Assembly: GCA_003586115.2 (NCBI GenBank)
Contig: QVOM02000115.1
Location: 7,360,799 to 7,424,798, forward strand
Length of the DNA stretch: 64,000 nt
Reading direction: 5' to 3'
DNA from: Salvator merianae
Taxonomy: Eukaryota; Chordata; Lepidosauria; Squamata; Teiidae
The notes under the pieces were generated by a model. The model saw nothing but the letters and a program-made list of their open reading frames with translations. It was not told the DNA's origin and ran no database searches. Positions 10,206 through 22,728 of this stretch are shown here, piece after piece; within the stretch, counting starts at the first letter, position 1; each line of letters begins with the position of its first letter. The position numbers were made by a program, and so were the translations under genes.

Positions 10206-13200
10206 GATGGAGGAGAGAGGCAGCTTCAGTCTCCAAGCCCAAAATCCTGTTTTGTTCTCTCTACTTCCTTGCTTTGACCAGCACAAGCTGAATAGAAAAA
10301 ACCAGGGGAAAAGAAAGGGAAAGGAGGGGGGGATAGTGTCAGCAGCATGTCCACTGCATTGCCATCTTTCTCTGCTTGCTTTTCTCACAGACTCGATGTT
10401 TCCTTTAGCTGGTGGTTGACTTGGTATGCAGATAACAGGGCCTGGGAACGGCAGCTGTTATGAGGACCTTGAGCTGTGTGATGATGGACAGTGGGGGTGT
10501 GGGAAAAGGAACTGGACTGAGGTGCTACATACGCTACATGCTTGGCTATATTCCTTGCATTCTGTTATCACAACAAACGTAGAGAACATACTGAAGTTAT
10601 ACTCTGCCTGGTTTCTGACTATGGACCTAGAGTGTTAATTCTAACATAGAAGCTTGAACGTCTGGAACTTCCTGCTGGCTCTTAAAACCCTTTTCCTTCC
10701 TTAAGCCAGTTCATGCATATTGCAAGAAGCTGACTTCTATGGTGTTAAGCCAAGGTTTTTTTCTTCTGTTATACGGCACTTCCTTATTTTTTTTTTCCCC
10801 CCATTTAAATTAATGGAATAACTGGAATAATGGATGGGCCTTGCCCCAGGACCCCTTGAGAGTTTGATATACCCTCTGTGAGGAGTTTCCAAGGCAGAAG
10901 AACTCTAGTGGCTTTAAAAGCCCTGCACCATCTATTAACAGACAGTTTTCTTCCTCTGGAACTAATTAGGTGCAGATAAATGGAGAAGAGTGCATTTCCA
11001 TCTTTGCTGTCTTAAAGTTTCTGCAATGCCAAACTATAAAAGCTTCATAGTTTTCTGTGGAAAAAGTGCACAAGAGATACTTAAGTGATCATATATTATA
11101 TGAATTAATCTGATCTATGACCCAGAGATTTTCTGTTTGCAGAGTGATGCTTTTGTGACCTCCCTTGGGGGACTGTGTGCACAGCTGATTCTGGAAACTT
11201 CTTCTTATCTTTTTTAAATAAGAGAATTGTTGATAGAAATTCAGCTGCTGCGTGCCTGCATGGGTATAAACACATGGTAATGGGTCACATGCATATGTTA
11301 CAAAGTATGTGAACCAGAGTTAAGTGTAGAACATGTTTGTATTTAGTGTGGAGTCCTTAAGTGGTAAATTATAAGCAGAAAAGTATCAAACAGTGTTCAC
11401 GGCAAGGAAGTTGGATGCATGTTGACCTACTAAGATGTAGATATATCTTCTTGGCTTATTTAGTTCTTTGATCTTATCCTGCTGTTTTGGTACAAAGTAG
11501 AGGTTCAAAAAATGCACAGCAGTGTCCTGAGTTTAGGTTGGATACGTCACCTTTAATGGGTCACTAAGAGCAGGGAGGAGCTTTTATTTGGGTGCATCAG
11601 TGTCAGATCTTAGTCTCCCAGCCTTCCAGAGTCTGGAAGGGTGGATGAAGCCCCTTTGCATCACACAATTCATTGGGTGACATCAAAAGCTCCGTTGGGC
11701 CTGTCACAGCTTTCACAGGCTCATGCCAGCCCCCAGAAAGCATGTGTGGTGCTTACCTGAGGCTTTCTTGGTGTGCTGCCTCAGGTTGGCATAGGCCAAG
11801 ATAAGATCTAATAGGCTTGAAGGAACATGTTGCAGCTTGATGATATTATTTCGAGATATGATGGAGCTTCACCCTGCTCCTGCAGGCTGTAGTGGAGCAC
11901 AGGTGCACCTAGTAGATGCCCCCTACTAGAAGTCCAGTAAAGGTGCATGAGCACGCCTGAATTCCAGGGTGTGTTGTAAAGTTATCTGATGTAGCAGTTT
12001 ATACACCTCTACTGCAGAGAGCTGTTAGTGTGAAATAAAATATTCATTGCATTTTTACCATGATAAAACTGAAATTTTGAATTTGTATTTTGAACTTGTT
12101 TACACAAAAGGTTCCAAAGTTCTCTGATATGCCTGAAAACTATGAGAACAAGCTACTGATGCCTACAGAAACTGCATTCTTTCTCAATATACATTTTTGT
12201 ATTTGAGGAAGAAGGAAGGAAGATAAGGGGTCATGTTAACTTCTGCTTCAGTGTGTCATTCTGCTCAAGTTGTGTGACTAGAACGTGTTTCAGTTTTGTA
12301 TCAACTTACTGAACAGGTGAATTTTCTGCAGAAAGCCATTATTTTTCTAAATAACGAAGGATCAAGTTACTAAGTTACCCGAATTAACAAGTGATTTGTT
12401 TTATTCTCAGTAATATGTAAAATGTTTTGAGTTTATATTTCAATTGGAAGAGATATATAAATATTTTAAATAAATATGTAAGCGGAATTCTTATTTGGAG
12501 CAAGAATGAATTTCAACATTCTCCACAGAAAAAATTTCTAAAGTTTTGCAATCTCTTTTTTGCCACATGCTGCCATTTCCTTAGTAAATCGTTTAAGGCA
12601 GCCTCATCAGCATTGAAGTAATTTAACAAAAAATAACATCTGGATTTAGGAGTGGCTGATTCATTTAAACTTATTATGGTACATATCCAAAGTCGTAACT
12701 ATGTGTCTTAAATGTCAGCTTGCATTCTGGAAATCTAAAAACACTATCGTGCGTGGGTGGGTGTGAAGTAGTAGCAGTGCTGTGGTCATTTATAGAGATT
12801 TTTTAATAAAAAAGTTAAGACGCTTCCAAAATGAGACATAAGAAAGGTTTAACTTGTACTTTCGGTACTTTTTGTTGTAGTTGTTGTTCACAAAACACCA
12901 GTGTTCCATATAAAACTATTTTGTAGCTAAAACCCCTAAGCTCTAGGACATGAAGTTGCTAGTCCCAGCAAATACAGCTGCGCTATCTTAGTTAAAGAGT
13001 TGTGTGTCTTCCAATTGGATGTTACCACCATAACAGTGCATACAAGGGCAAGGAATTAGCATAGCTTGGTTCAGTTGTGTGCTAAACCAACCCAGTTTGG
13101 AAGGACTTGACAGCTCTCTGAGTCAGGAATAAAGTGAAAAGCAAGGCATGATCAGTCCCTGCCAGCGAAAAAGGACTTGGTTTGAAGTGGAGTTATATGG

Positions 13201-14380
13201 TGCCTTTGTCTCTGGCTATATCTTACTGAACCATGTTGATTCATACAGTTGAATCCAATTGTGCTTATTCTCACTAGGGATGTGCAAAACAGCTCAGTTT
13301 TTGTTCTTGTTACCAAAACAAATTTCCCACTCACCTGAAAAAACTGAATCTGCAGGGGAAGGAGAGGGCAGCGATTGGAGCAATTTGTTGGGTACTTCTG
13401 AGTGAATGGCAGACTGTGCTGACTCTCCTTCAGAGTGCAGTGCATATGGGCTTCAGTGGTGTTTGAGCATACTATCAAGCAGCATTTCAAGTTGTCTCAT
13501 ACATTCCTATTAAAATCGGCTGCTGGTTGCTTTCGAATGTTCTGTGTTAGAACAACAGTTGTTAAGAACCTTCTTCTGTCGGTAGGTCAGGCACCACATT
13601 GTTGCCATTTTTGGCACCAAGTTAAGACTTGTTCTCAAGTGGATTAACATTGCTGGCAGCTGTTCTATGGTATGGTAAATACTGTTTTTGTAGAGACATT
13701 AGGATAAGTGTACTCTTGCTGTTCTTGTCTTTTGAATCTGAATTGGGCTTCTAAAATTGAACAGAAGATATTAATTGTAGTGGAGGAAACTATTGCTCAA
13801 AGTTCCTCCCTGTCCTATAGGAGAAGTTGTTCTGCAATGGAACAGAACTAGTACTTTGTCGTACTTTAAAGCTGCGCTATGATATGACCCTAGGAAATCT
13901 CTCTACCGTATGACAAAGTAATTTCCTATAGTGCAGACAAGGTTTGTTGGCAAACATTGGGAGAGAGGGTGTCACACAATGCTTTATTACTCATTTTGAA
14001 CACTTGTAACCTACTTACAAGTAGCTTCACATGATTTTAAGGTGGTAGCATTAACCAAATTGTCCTGTTTGTATGTGCTAATGTTATAAAATTGTCTAAA
14101 AATGTTTAGCCTATAGAACCATGCTAAGCCAGCATTATTCTCTGATACTTAGGTTAAAAATAACAATAACATTCATAAATAATTCCTTTTTCTTTAAACA
14201 GTTCTAAATTTTATTATTATTGCCTGCTTGGTATCTAAGTGCCAAAAGGAAGACAAATATAGATATGATTTGTTTTCAGACAAAGGAAGATAAAATTTGG
14301 ATTATTTCGGAAGCAATAATTTGTTGTAACCAATGGGTTCTTTCTCTTCTCCCCCCCCCCCCAGATTGTGAATTCTTCTG
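10206..14380. other. Non-coding stretch, 4.2 kb, no recognised gene
   Basis: No supported exon. A piece at 13268-13330 begins TAGGGATGTGCAAAAC like the hAT-type ends elsewhere, but no matching right end was found. The GC-richer 11540-11960 part is unclassified. Confidence 0.4.
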
Positions 14381-14383
14381 AAT

Positions 14384-14463
14384 AGTAATAATAATAATGA
14401 TAATAATCATAATTGGATCAAACTCAATGTTTCAAGTCAATGTTGTTGTTGTTGTTGTTGTTA
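14384..14463. repeat. Trinucleotide repeats (ATA)n and (TTG)n
   Basis: Two imperfect runs: AATAATAATGATAATAAT near 14386-14410 and (TTG)n at about 14441-14461. The second marks the 3' edge of the minus-strand LINE piece that follows. Confidence 0.8.
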
Positions 14464-14815
14464 TTAAATGTGATATCATAACTACCAGTTCTTTAGCTGG
14501 TGACTGGCCTTCATTACAAATGGAGTTCTTTCCAAGAATTTAGGATGATGTAATTTGTTGACGTAAGATGTGTATGGCGTTTTGCAGTTGACCAAGACTT
14601 TGTCAATCTGCAGATATTCTAAGTGCTGAGCAAGGTTTTTTCGCATGGTACCCAGTGTGCCAATAACCGCTGGGACCACAACTGCTTGTTCCATAGGCTT
14701 TCAACTTCTGTCTTCAAGTCTTAGTATTTTGTGATCTTCTCAAGTTCTTTGTATTTGACTCTGCTGTCACAAGATATTGCACATTGATAATTAGACCTTC
14801 TTCTTCTCAACCAGA
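14464..14815 (-). mobile_element. Non-LTR retrotransposon C-terminal fragment (R4/Dong-like or related)
   Basis: On the minus strand, degraded frames read VKYKELEKI, then DLKTEVESLW, then VVVPAVIGTLGTMRKNLAQH. This matches the C-terminal end of ORF2 in vertebrate LINEs that carry the signature EVVPVVIGALGTV. The adjoining (CAA)n on the same strand is a typical 3' tail. The fragment is 5'-truncated with stops and frame changes. The clade assignment is tentative. Confidence 0.6.
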
Positions 14816-14819
14816 GGTT

Positions 14820-17028
14820 GTTTGTTGTTGTTATTTCCATGCACTGCTATTTGGTGAAGGGACTTTATAGGGATTGAGTCATAAGGAACGGTCGCAGTCT
14901 ATGTCTTCCCAAGACTTTGATAATGCATCTTTGGTACAAAATGCTGGAGCTATCCTGAAAGAATAACTGTTGCTACAACTGATTAAGAAGAAATTACTTT
15001 CTTAATTACAAATACTTTCCTATAAGAAAATAATCATACTCTTATAACAAAGTAACAGCTGTCTCATGCCTCAACCAGAATATATATAGATCCTGTCTGA
15101 ACTTCCTCTTTTGTACATCAAAAATGGTACAGGGATAGAAAAATGCTTGTAAAATACTAATTTATGGAGGGATTCCACTATCGCTTTAAGAAAAAGTGTA
15201 ATTCAGATGCATTAGAATTTTTTTAAAGTTACTGCTGCTGTTAGAGTAATTGTTGTTAATCTAACATTCACTTGAGTACTGTGGCTTATGTCATTATCCA
15301 GGAAATTGAGAACTAAATGAAGTTCTTCCTTTTCATCAGCTCAGCAGTCTTCTACATAATACAGAGATAAATAAAGATTATACTGTATAGCGTCAGATAC
15401 ATTCTTGCGTTTCAGATTATTCGAAATTGATGATATTTTAAAATTTTCACACAAGATTAAAAGAAAATATACTATCGATTACTTTCAATCACAGATTTAA
15501 ATGATAGGCAAATTCAAGTATGTCAAGAAATTATTTTTTCCTTTATGTGTTAAAATACTTATTTTTGCTTCTCAATACAAAATGACTGTTGTAGTAGATT
15601 TTAAGAAGTTTGACCAACATACACATACATGGCATAAAGATATCTGAGTGACGTCTCAGAAAGACTGTTTTATCTTGAATTTATACAATGTGTATTTTAT
15701 GTTCAGTTTTTTACAATGTTCTAATTTATCTGTTGGTATTCGTTATGATTGTGAAGTTTCCAAGACTTGTCTAATCGCTGAAGTAATTCTTAAATTATGG
15801 AACCTCTAAGAACTTTTTTTTTGCTACTTACAATACAGAGCATTAATGATCAAGGTGTTAAGTTGTCATAAAGACTGAAAGAACATTCAGAAATATATTG
15901 AGATTGTGTAACATCAATAAAAAAAAGTTCTTATGGGTCTAACCACTTCAGACTTCTTTGGGAAGAACAGTCAGAAGAACATCACAGAGAAGAGACAAGA
16001 AATATTCATCTTTTTTTAATCTTGCAGTTTTTAATTATTCTTTCATTTTAATCCTTACATCTATAGTGACCAGAACTCATGTCAGCCCGGGAATTTTGGC
16101 ATTTCTTTCTGATAGGTGCTAGCATATGGCCCTCCTGGAGTTAGAGAACTTTACCCCTCATTTTTCACAACTAAACCATATTGGCTGGGGTTGAAAGCAT
16201 CTTCACTTGGGAAACATTTTAAGGGCCTCACATTAGATGCTTATCTGATAGAGCAAATGTAACATGTAATAAAGACCGTGATCACACACAGCAAAAAAAG
16301 GGTCTCTGAAGTGGCTCAGAGACAGCTTACAGATAGAATTGTTCACTCATCACTCTGCCCCTCCCACTCCTAAACATTCTGTGCTAGAAAAGGTGGATTA
16401 GGGAAGGCTTGGGAACACATGTGCCACACACTACTGTCTCAGAGGTGCCTCCAAGCTGCCCCCTTTGTTATGTCTGAACATAGCCTAAGTACTGTATTAT
16501 GAAATGGTCATCTTGATTTTGCTTGGTTCATTCTCACTTCCACCGGCCTCAGTTTCTGGGCTTGCTTCCGAGATGTTCAAATCAAGAACCTGTGTTCATT
16601 GGACATGTTCAGTCACAACTTGCATAGATTCTTATTTCCTATTTTACAAACCTAATCTGTTGATATATCTTATATGTGGGTTGAGAATGCTGTTAGCATA
16701 TACAGGTGACACCCTGGAAAAAAATCTTGAAGCATAGAATGCTCCAATTCAAAGTTCTGTCACCTCTTTTTCATCCAACTTTATCTGCTTCTGAGGAGCC
16801 TGTTTAGCCCACTATGGTACAACTATGTTACTATTTTTTGCTACTCCACATCAGTGGTACTATTTGCCTTTGAAATCATAATTCTGAATGGGCATGGGAT
16901 TGTAAGCATGATCATTTGCCATCTACAACAAAAGTCTAATTAATGTCAGAAATCTAAGCCACATCTAATGTAATCATTATTTGGCACTGAGGACTTCTAG
17001 CATACACCTTAGAGTAAGGTTAAACTAG
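14820..17028. other. AT-rich non-coding stretch, nothing recognised
   Basis: No exon, RNA gene or clear repeat was seen. Confidence 0.4.
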
Positions 17029-17171
17029 CATTTTGTTGCATCTCTTTCTTCATAAGGAATACCTTAATCACCTGCCTGAAATTCCTTCTTGTGGCCCTGT
17101 GCTGACCACAAGAAAGAATTTTAGACAGGTGATTAAGGTATTCCTTATGAAGAAAGAGATGCAACAAAATG
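17029..17171. repeat. Near-perfect 143-bp hairpin
   Basis: Arms at 17029-17074 and 17126-17171 are exact complements over 46 bp. The next 20 bp of each arm (17075-17094 and 17106-17125) pair with three mismatches, around an 11-nt centre (ccctgtgctga). No target duplication is evident. It may be a young MITE or a local inverted duplication. Confidence 0.93.
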
Positions 17172-17477
17172 GGTATTGTAGGCTGTCTTCTCGGATGGCC
17201 CTCAGCACAACACCACGAGAAGGGCTAGTTGGTACGTAGATGGTTTTTCTTGTGGTCCAAAATGCTGAGGGCCATCTTACCCCCTCTGAAGGGTAAGGGG
17301 TGGGTTCCTGAGGGGGTGGCAGCTCTGGGAACAGTGATTCTGACTCCTTTTTTTCTTGCCCAGAGCCAACAGCATCCTGCATCTTCAGACTAGGCTTCAT
17401 CAGAACTGGAGCTGGCAGGGCTGAGACTAAATATAGACACACAAACTTTCCCCGCATCTTCTGCCTACAATACCCAT
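17169..17477. mobile_element. Inverted-repeat element (309 bp) abutting the hairpin
   Basis: The 15-bp ends ATGGGTATTGTAGGC (17169-17183) and GCCTACAATACCCAT (17463-17477) are exact complements. Within it, GATGGCCCTCAGCA and TGCTGAGGGCCATC (near 17198 and 17260) form a further stem, with ACCACGAGAA/TTCTTGTGGT inside. A diverged copy of the inner part follows at 17483-17530. No transposase. The first three bases overlap the hairpin's right arm. Superfamily unknown. Confidence 0.6.
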
Positions 17478-17530
17478 AGTTTGGTGGCCCTCAGCACTTC
17501 AACCACAAAAACCATTCATGGTAAGCCCCA

Positions 17531-18000
17531 ACCAGCCCATTTGGTAAAATACCTTATTTGGCCAAATACCCTCTGTGAGCACTCAGTCACAATGCAGCAG
17601 AAAATAAATATCTCTGTATGTGTTAATTTAATGTCAGATACAGCTAGCACTATCATTGTAAGAACCATCAGGATTTTTTTTCCAGAACTGAGTTACTACA
17701 AATCATCAAATTGTTATTTCTTCTGCAAAACTGTTCTATTTACCTTACTTCCCCATTTCAAACTGTCTATCCTATGCATAGCTGTAGGAGCAGTTCTTTG
17801 CAACTAGAATTACTTTGCTTTGTGCTTTTCTCTTTCCTTCACCTTGTTACCTATCAACTTGCTGTGCTGGTTTTTTTGCAGCTTAGAGCACCTACAGAAA
17901 GCACAGGTTAGTCTTTGCTTATCTGATTACTTAGGTTGAATTCTCAGGTACTTTGTGTGGGAGTTGATCTGGGACATTAAGGGCCATCTTCTCAATCACT
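17531..18000. other. Non-coding stretch, nothing recognised
   Basis: Short chance open frames only. Confidence 0.4.
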
Positions 18001-18145
18001 TGCTGTATTTTCTGTCATATAAGACTCATTTCTATCTAAAACAAATATTCTAAAATCACACTGCATCCTCTTTATTTTTTCTAAATATTTATTTCCAAAT
18101 TACTAGTGCATATTACATGACAGTGCGTCTTATAATGTGTTAATT
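18001..18145. mobile_element. Diverged TATAAGAC-type MITE
   Basis: The left end CTGTATTTTCTGTCATATAAGAC and right end GTGCGTCTTATAATG resemble a widespread vertebrate MITE whose ends read CGTATTTTCCGGCGTATAAGAC. The copy is old and its borders are approximate. Confidence 0.45.
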
Positions 18146-21029
18146 GCTCAGATTACTGGTCATCTCTCTGTATTCAAGTGAGCGAGCCACCCAACAAACT
18201 GAACTGTTGCCAGGAATCTGTTTTGCTGTTTTCGACTGTTTCAGGGTGGGCTATAAATGTAACTCATTAATAAATTTGCAGCCACAACTTCAAATAGATA
18301 GATCATGATGAAACAATCAATTCTTGTTGCCACAATCTCATTCTCTTTCTTAGTGTGCAAACCCAAATCTCACAGACTTGTATTATTCAGGAGGCTATCT
18401 TGTCAGTTCTGTACAATCCTTATCCTCATTGTCTATACTTATTTGTCATATTATGCAAAAAAAAGTGATTTGCAGACACAAGAAATACAGTTGCAATTAA
18501 ATGAAAGCACTGGGAGAAAGGGCAGCCAGAATACATACACGGATCAATGTATATTTAAAATACAAAGAAGTGTCTGCCTTGCTCTATAGAAGGCATCATT
18601 CTGCCTTTCAAGTGTTTCTGTAGCAGCATTATTAATGGTAAAGGATACAAGCTAGAGATTTTCTTATGGTGTGTGGGTATAATAGTGATATTAGGGGTTT
18701 CACCTGGTAGTCACAGCTTCTGAGCACAACCCCCCCACACACACACTGCCATTGGAGTCTTGTGGGTGGCTTTTCCCCAAGACAGGAATCTTAGGATATT
18801 CTAGCCCTTGATAATACTCAGAAGAAACTATATCTGTTAAAGAACGTTCACTTCTGTTGTTGCTCCAGTTCGAGAACAAATTCTTAGATAAGAATATCAG
18901 TTGAACCTGACAGAATTGAAAGGATGAAGCTGGAAAAGCTTGCAGACCTCTGAAATGATGGATTTAAATAATAATAATAATAATAATAACAACAAAAACA
19001 AAAACAACCCACCTTTGATGAATCATTGGACTATAAATGTCACTGATCTCTTTTAATGGTACTAGATCAGACTTGCCTGCAGCGATTATGGGGGGAAATT
19101 CTGGTGTGTGCGTTTTCCTCTTTTTTGCAGATAGCTGTGTGGAGGAAAAAAACATGAAAGAGTAGTGCTCATAGCATGCTTTCCAAATTCCTAATTTGCC
19201 TTTGTAAAGGATTTGCTATATGGACAGATGCCAAAATGTTGACAAACCATGATATAAGTCACTGGTCCGGGCACAGTAGATTTGGGTAGCCTGAATAATT
19301 TGTAACAGCTTTGTTATACAAATGAATCAGCACTTCGAACTTAAAAGCAAGTTTGCTCAGAAGTGTTCTGCATTGATATTTCTGCTTTATTTTTAACATG
19401 AAAAACAAGTTTTCTGAATTGCGGTTGTATATGCAATATAGAGTGAAAACATATCTAGGGTCATCCTCTTCCATACTCTGCATGTGGTGCCACTGAGAGT
19501 ACTTGTACCTGTTGGGATATTGTGGGAAGAGTCCCATCCCAGTAACATTGAAATCCTGATATAAAACTGTTGTTTTGGGGTGAACCAGGAAATAATCTTT
19601 TTAGACAACGAAATGGTTTTCTTTACTCATTTTATGGTCATGTGTTTTCTCTTATCCTCCTTTTGAGGATATTCAGCTCCAAATTTTCCATTTCCTCCCG
19701 CACAGTTGGTCAACATTCCATACATACTAAGTAGGTTTGTGCCCAACTAGAGTTCACTGTTAGGAAGCAGCTCAAAGAAGGCCAGGATTGTTAGATGCTT
19801 CTTCTTGCAAACCCAGCCCTCTTGAGGAACAAAGACAAGCTGAGAGGCGGTTGAGTGAGAGGTGAGTCGAACAGCCAATGTGCCTACTCCTTGCTCTGTT
19901 GCTGCTTCCTGTTTCCCAGCTGGCCATGCAATCAAAGCAGGTGGAATTGCATCAGGCTTGCACGCGATCCAGCTTTCCCAGGGATTTTCCAGGTCTCTGC
20001 ATAGCACCATGCCTCTTTGGATGGTTCGGTAACAGTGGACTTAATTCTGCACAAGTATTCTGAGTATTCTAATACTGAGAATCCTTAGTCTTCATTGAAC
20101 TGTTCTGGAGAGCTTATCCCTAAAGCATTTTGAAAAACCTGGAGTTACGTCAGATGATAACCTCTTCTTTAGCCTGGCTCTTCTTACTCTGCCCGTATGG
20201 ACGGAGATCATTATAGTAATTGGAATATAGAATTATTCCACTTGATTCTTTTGTTTCCAGTTTTATAGTATTATTTTTGAGATACAACGACTGAAAGAAT
20301 GCAGTGTATTCTAAAAGGGGCTGCATCAGGTTGTAATTGGTTCTTTAGACATGCGTATTCAAGTGTTCAAATCAGTTACACAGAAATCTAGTAGAGTTGT
20401 CCATTGATTTTTGTGAGGGTCAGGTGCTGCAAAAATGATGCAAATTTCAGTATTCAAAAAAATCAAGAGAGGCACACATGTACAGTACTTTTGAGCCCAG
20501 AAACCAGCTGTTTGGATGTGACAGACTCATATGACTTTGCTGCCTTTTCTCTGTTGCAAGTTATAAGAGAAGATCACAGACCTTCACTCATAAATACTCA
20601 AAACACATAGCTCTTACACCCACAAAATCTGAGGGATGGTTATGTATATTTAGTGTATTCTGCCACCACAGACAAAAGGTGTGCACAGCAAACGTAGTCC
20701 ATAAAAATGTTAATAGGTATGCAGAAAATGGCACACCAGCACATGCATGTGCACAACAAAGCACTCTGCACATGCCCACAAACCAAAAAGCACTTTGCAC
20801 TCACTCAGAAACCCATCACTTAATCACCAACTACAGGACAGGTACTTGAAACATCTGGCAAATATTGTTTATAGTAAAGCATTTACTTGACTGACCTTGT
20901 CTTCATGCTTAACTGTCCTTCCTGTTTGATAGTGACCATAATTTAGTAAAACTTTGAGTGAAAGCAGATGGTAAAATATCTCTTTAGCTATGGCTATTTC
21001 TGCTCATTTTTATGAGAGGTTTATATTAG

Positions 21030-21030
<1 letters not shown>
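18146..21030. other. Non-coding stretch with one (AAT)n microsatellite
   Basis: No gene recognised. (AAT)n lies at 18967-18991 and is followed by (AAC)-rich sequence. The segment at 19740-20040 is somewhat GC-richer and unclassified. Confidence 0.4.
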
Positions 21031-21101
<71 letters not shown>

Positions 21102-21110
21102 GTATGTATA
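21031..21110. repeat. Compound microsatellite (TA)n(CA)n(TA)n
   Basis: About 15 TA units, 10 CA units, then about 10 TA units and TGTATGTATA. Confidence 0.95.
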
Positions 21111-22608
21111 GTGTAGCAAACCTGCAATATATGGAGCTAATGAAGTCTGGGCAACTTCTAATATTTTAAAAAAATGACAGCATGTCATTTCAAGTATTTT
21201 TCTGGCAGCCCATATCTATCATTTCTGTGAGTAGGAGTATACTCCATTTTAAAAATGTTTCTAATTGAGTAATATTGTGTGGCTTGTTTTTGGCTTGAAT
21301 TTCCTGGATTTTTCCAGTAAAAATATGTTGCTAGCAAAGTATTCTCTCTCACAAGAGCTGTCTTCTGGATGTGTACTGATTTATCTTGAGGTGTTCTTAC
21401 AAAATCTTCTAGTAAAAAGTTACTACATTTTCTTCCAGTAACGGAGACAAATAAATATAATTCTTTTTTCATTCCACAGTATGTCCAGCAGTCTGTTAAA
21501 AGCACCATCGTGCTGTAGGCTTCTAACTTCAAATATAGAAACACATTTATCCTTGTTTATATGCACACTTTTTTATCAGGAGTCTTCTCTAGATACTTTC
21601 AGGAATGGTAGGTTGACTGTAAAGTATGCTGTATTGCAGGGTCACTGTTCAGCTGCAAACATTTTGTTTGTAGAATCCTTTTCTTCCCTGTTTGTGGTAA
21701 CTGTTTCCATTGGAAATGTACTGTGCTGAAACTGAACTTGGATGATAGTAGGGTACACGTGAGTTTAAAATGTGTTTAGTTCCCATATGATATAGATGTG
21801 GCTATAAATAGGTTACAGGCATTAGAGTGATGGTTGCATGTAGCTTCCCTATCTGTAGGCTATGCATTTTGAGATATGTGATTGCATTTGAGGTAGACAA
21901 TACCTCACCGGTTTCTCAAGGTGACAGCACATCAGAATTTGAAGAATCAGAAATAAATAGCAAGTTCAAGTGTCTTTGAAGTGGCTCAAACCACCAAATG
22001 TCATGGCAACCTGTGTGTTGAGAAAGCTAGAAAATATCTTCTATAGAAAAGCAAAAATGGAAAAGAAGGTGTTCTTTGGAATGCATCCAGAATGCCAAGT
22101 CAGCTCTTGCTGACCTTGACCTAGAGCCTTTCTAAGGTTTTTGACTATGTCTCCATTCTCATCCACCACAACTGCTTATTGTGTTGGATGTTGTTCAGAG
22201 TCCCACTGATGACAGCATGTTTTGTTTTGTTTTTTAATCTAAGGAATGGTTCCATGATAAATGAAAGTTCTCCCTCAATGTCTGGTGTTCTGTTTAGGAA
22301 GAAGGTGAAATGTCTAGTGCTCATTATAGAAAAAAAAAATCAAGTAACTAGATACTATTGAAACATTGTTGCTTACTTCATGTGTTACTTTTTGGGTTTT
22401 ATTCTGTGTTTATTTCCCCTGATCTGGCAATGCAAATTAATAGCTGTGGATTGTATTACCAGTACATAAAGATTTTCTGCTGTTTTTAGTGATTGTGATG
22501 ATCAACCATTTACAAAGAGCTGAAAATTTGTTCTTCTGAAATAAATATAATTCCCAACCATACAGAAACAGTGCATTTTTAAAAATGCTTATTTATAATC
22601 TCTTTTAG
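21111..22608. other. Non-coding sequence just upstream of RAPH1 coding exon 1
   Basis: No CpG-rich promoter or exon was seen. The AG at 22607-22608 borders the start codon, so this is most simply the 3' end of the 5' UTR intron. Confidence 0.5.
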
Positions 22609-22728
22609 ATGGAGCAACTATCAGATGAAGAACTTGATCATGGTGCGGAAGAAGACAGTGATAAAGAAGACCAAGATTTGGACAAAATGTTTGGAGCTTG
22701 GCTTGGAGAGTTAGACAAACTCACACAG
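22609..22728 (+). CDS. RAPH1: RAPH1 coding exon 1 (start codon; talin-binding-type helix)
   Basis: This 120-nt exon encodes residues 1-40, beginning [16 protein letters not shown]. The acceptor is tctcttttag directly before ATG, and the donor is CACACAG|gttaaag (phase 0). The segment [16 protein letters not shown] is the amphipathic helix shared by RIAM and lamellipodin that binds talin in the MRL family. Because the AG touches the ATG, the transcript's 5' UTR must be spliced from upstream, or the AG is not used and the exon extends left; the first is simpler. The protein start is well supported by the match to the known lamellipodin N-terminus. Confidence 0.96.

Noticed and set aside
13268..13330. 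Start of another hAT-type element (TAGGGATGTGCAAAAC)
   Set aside because: No matching right end or target duplication was found, so only a possible fragment remains.
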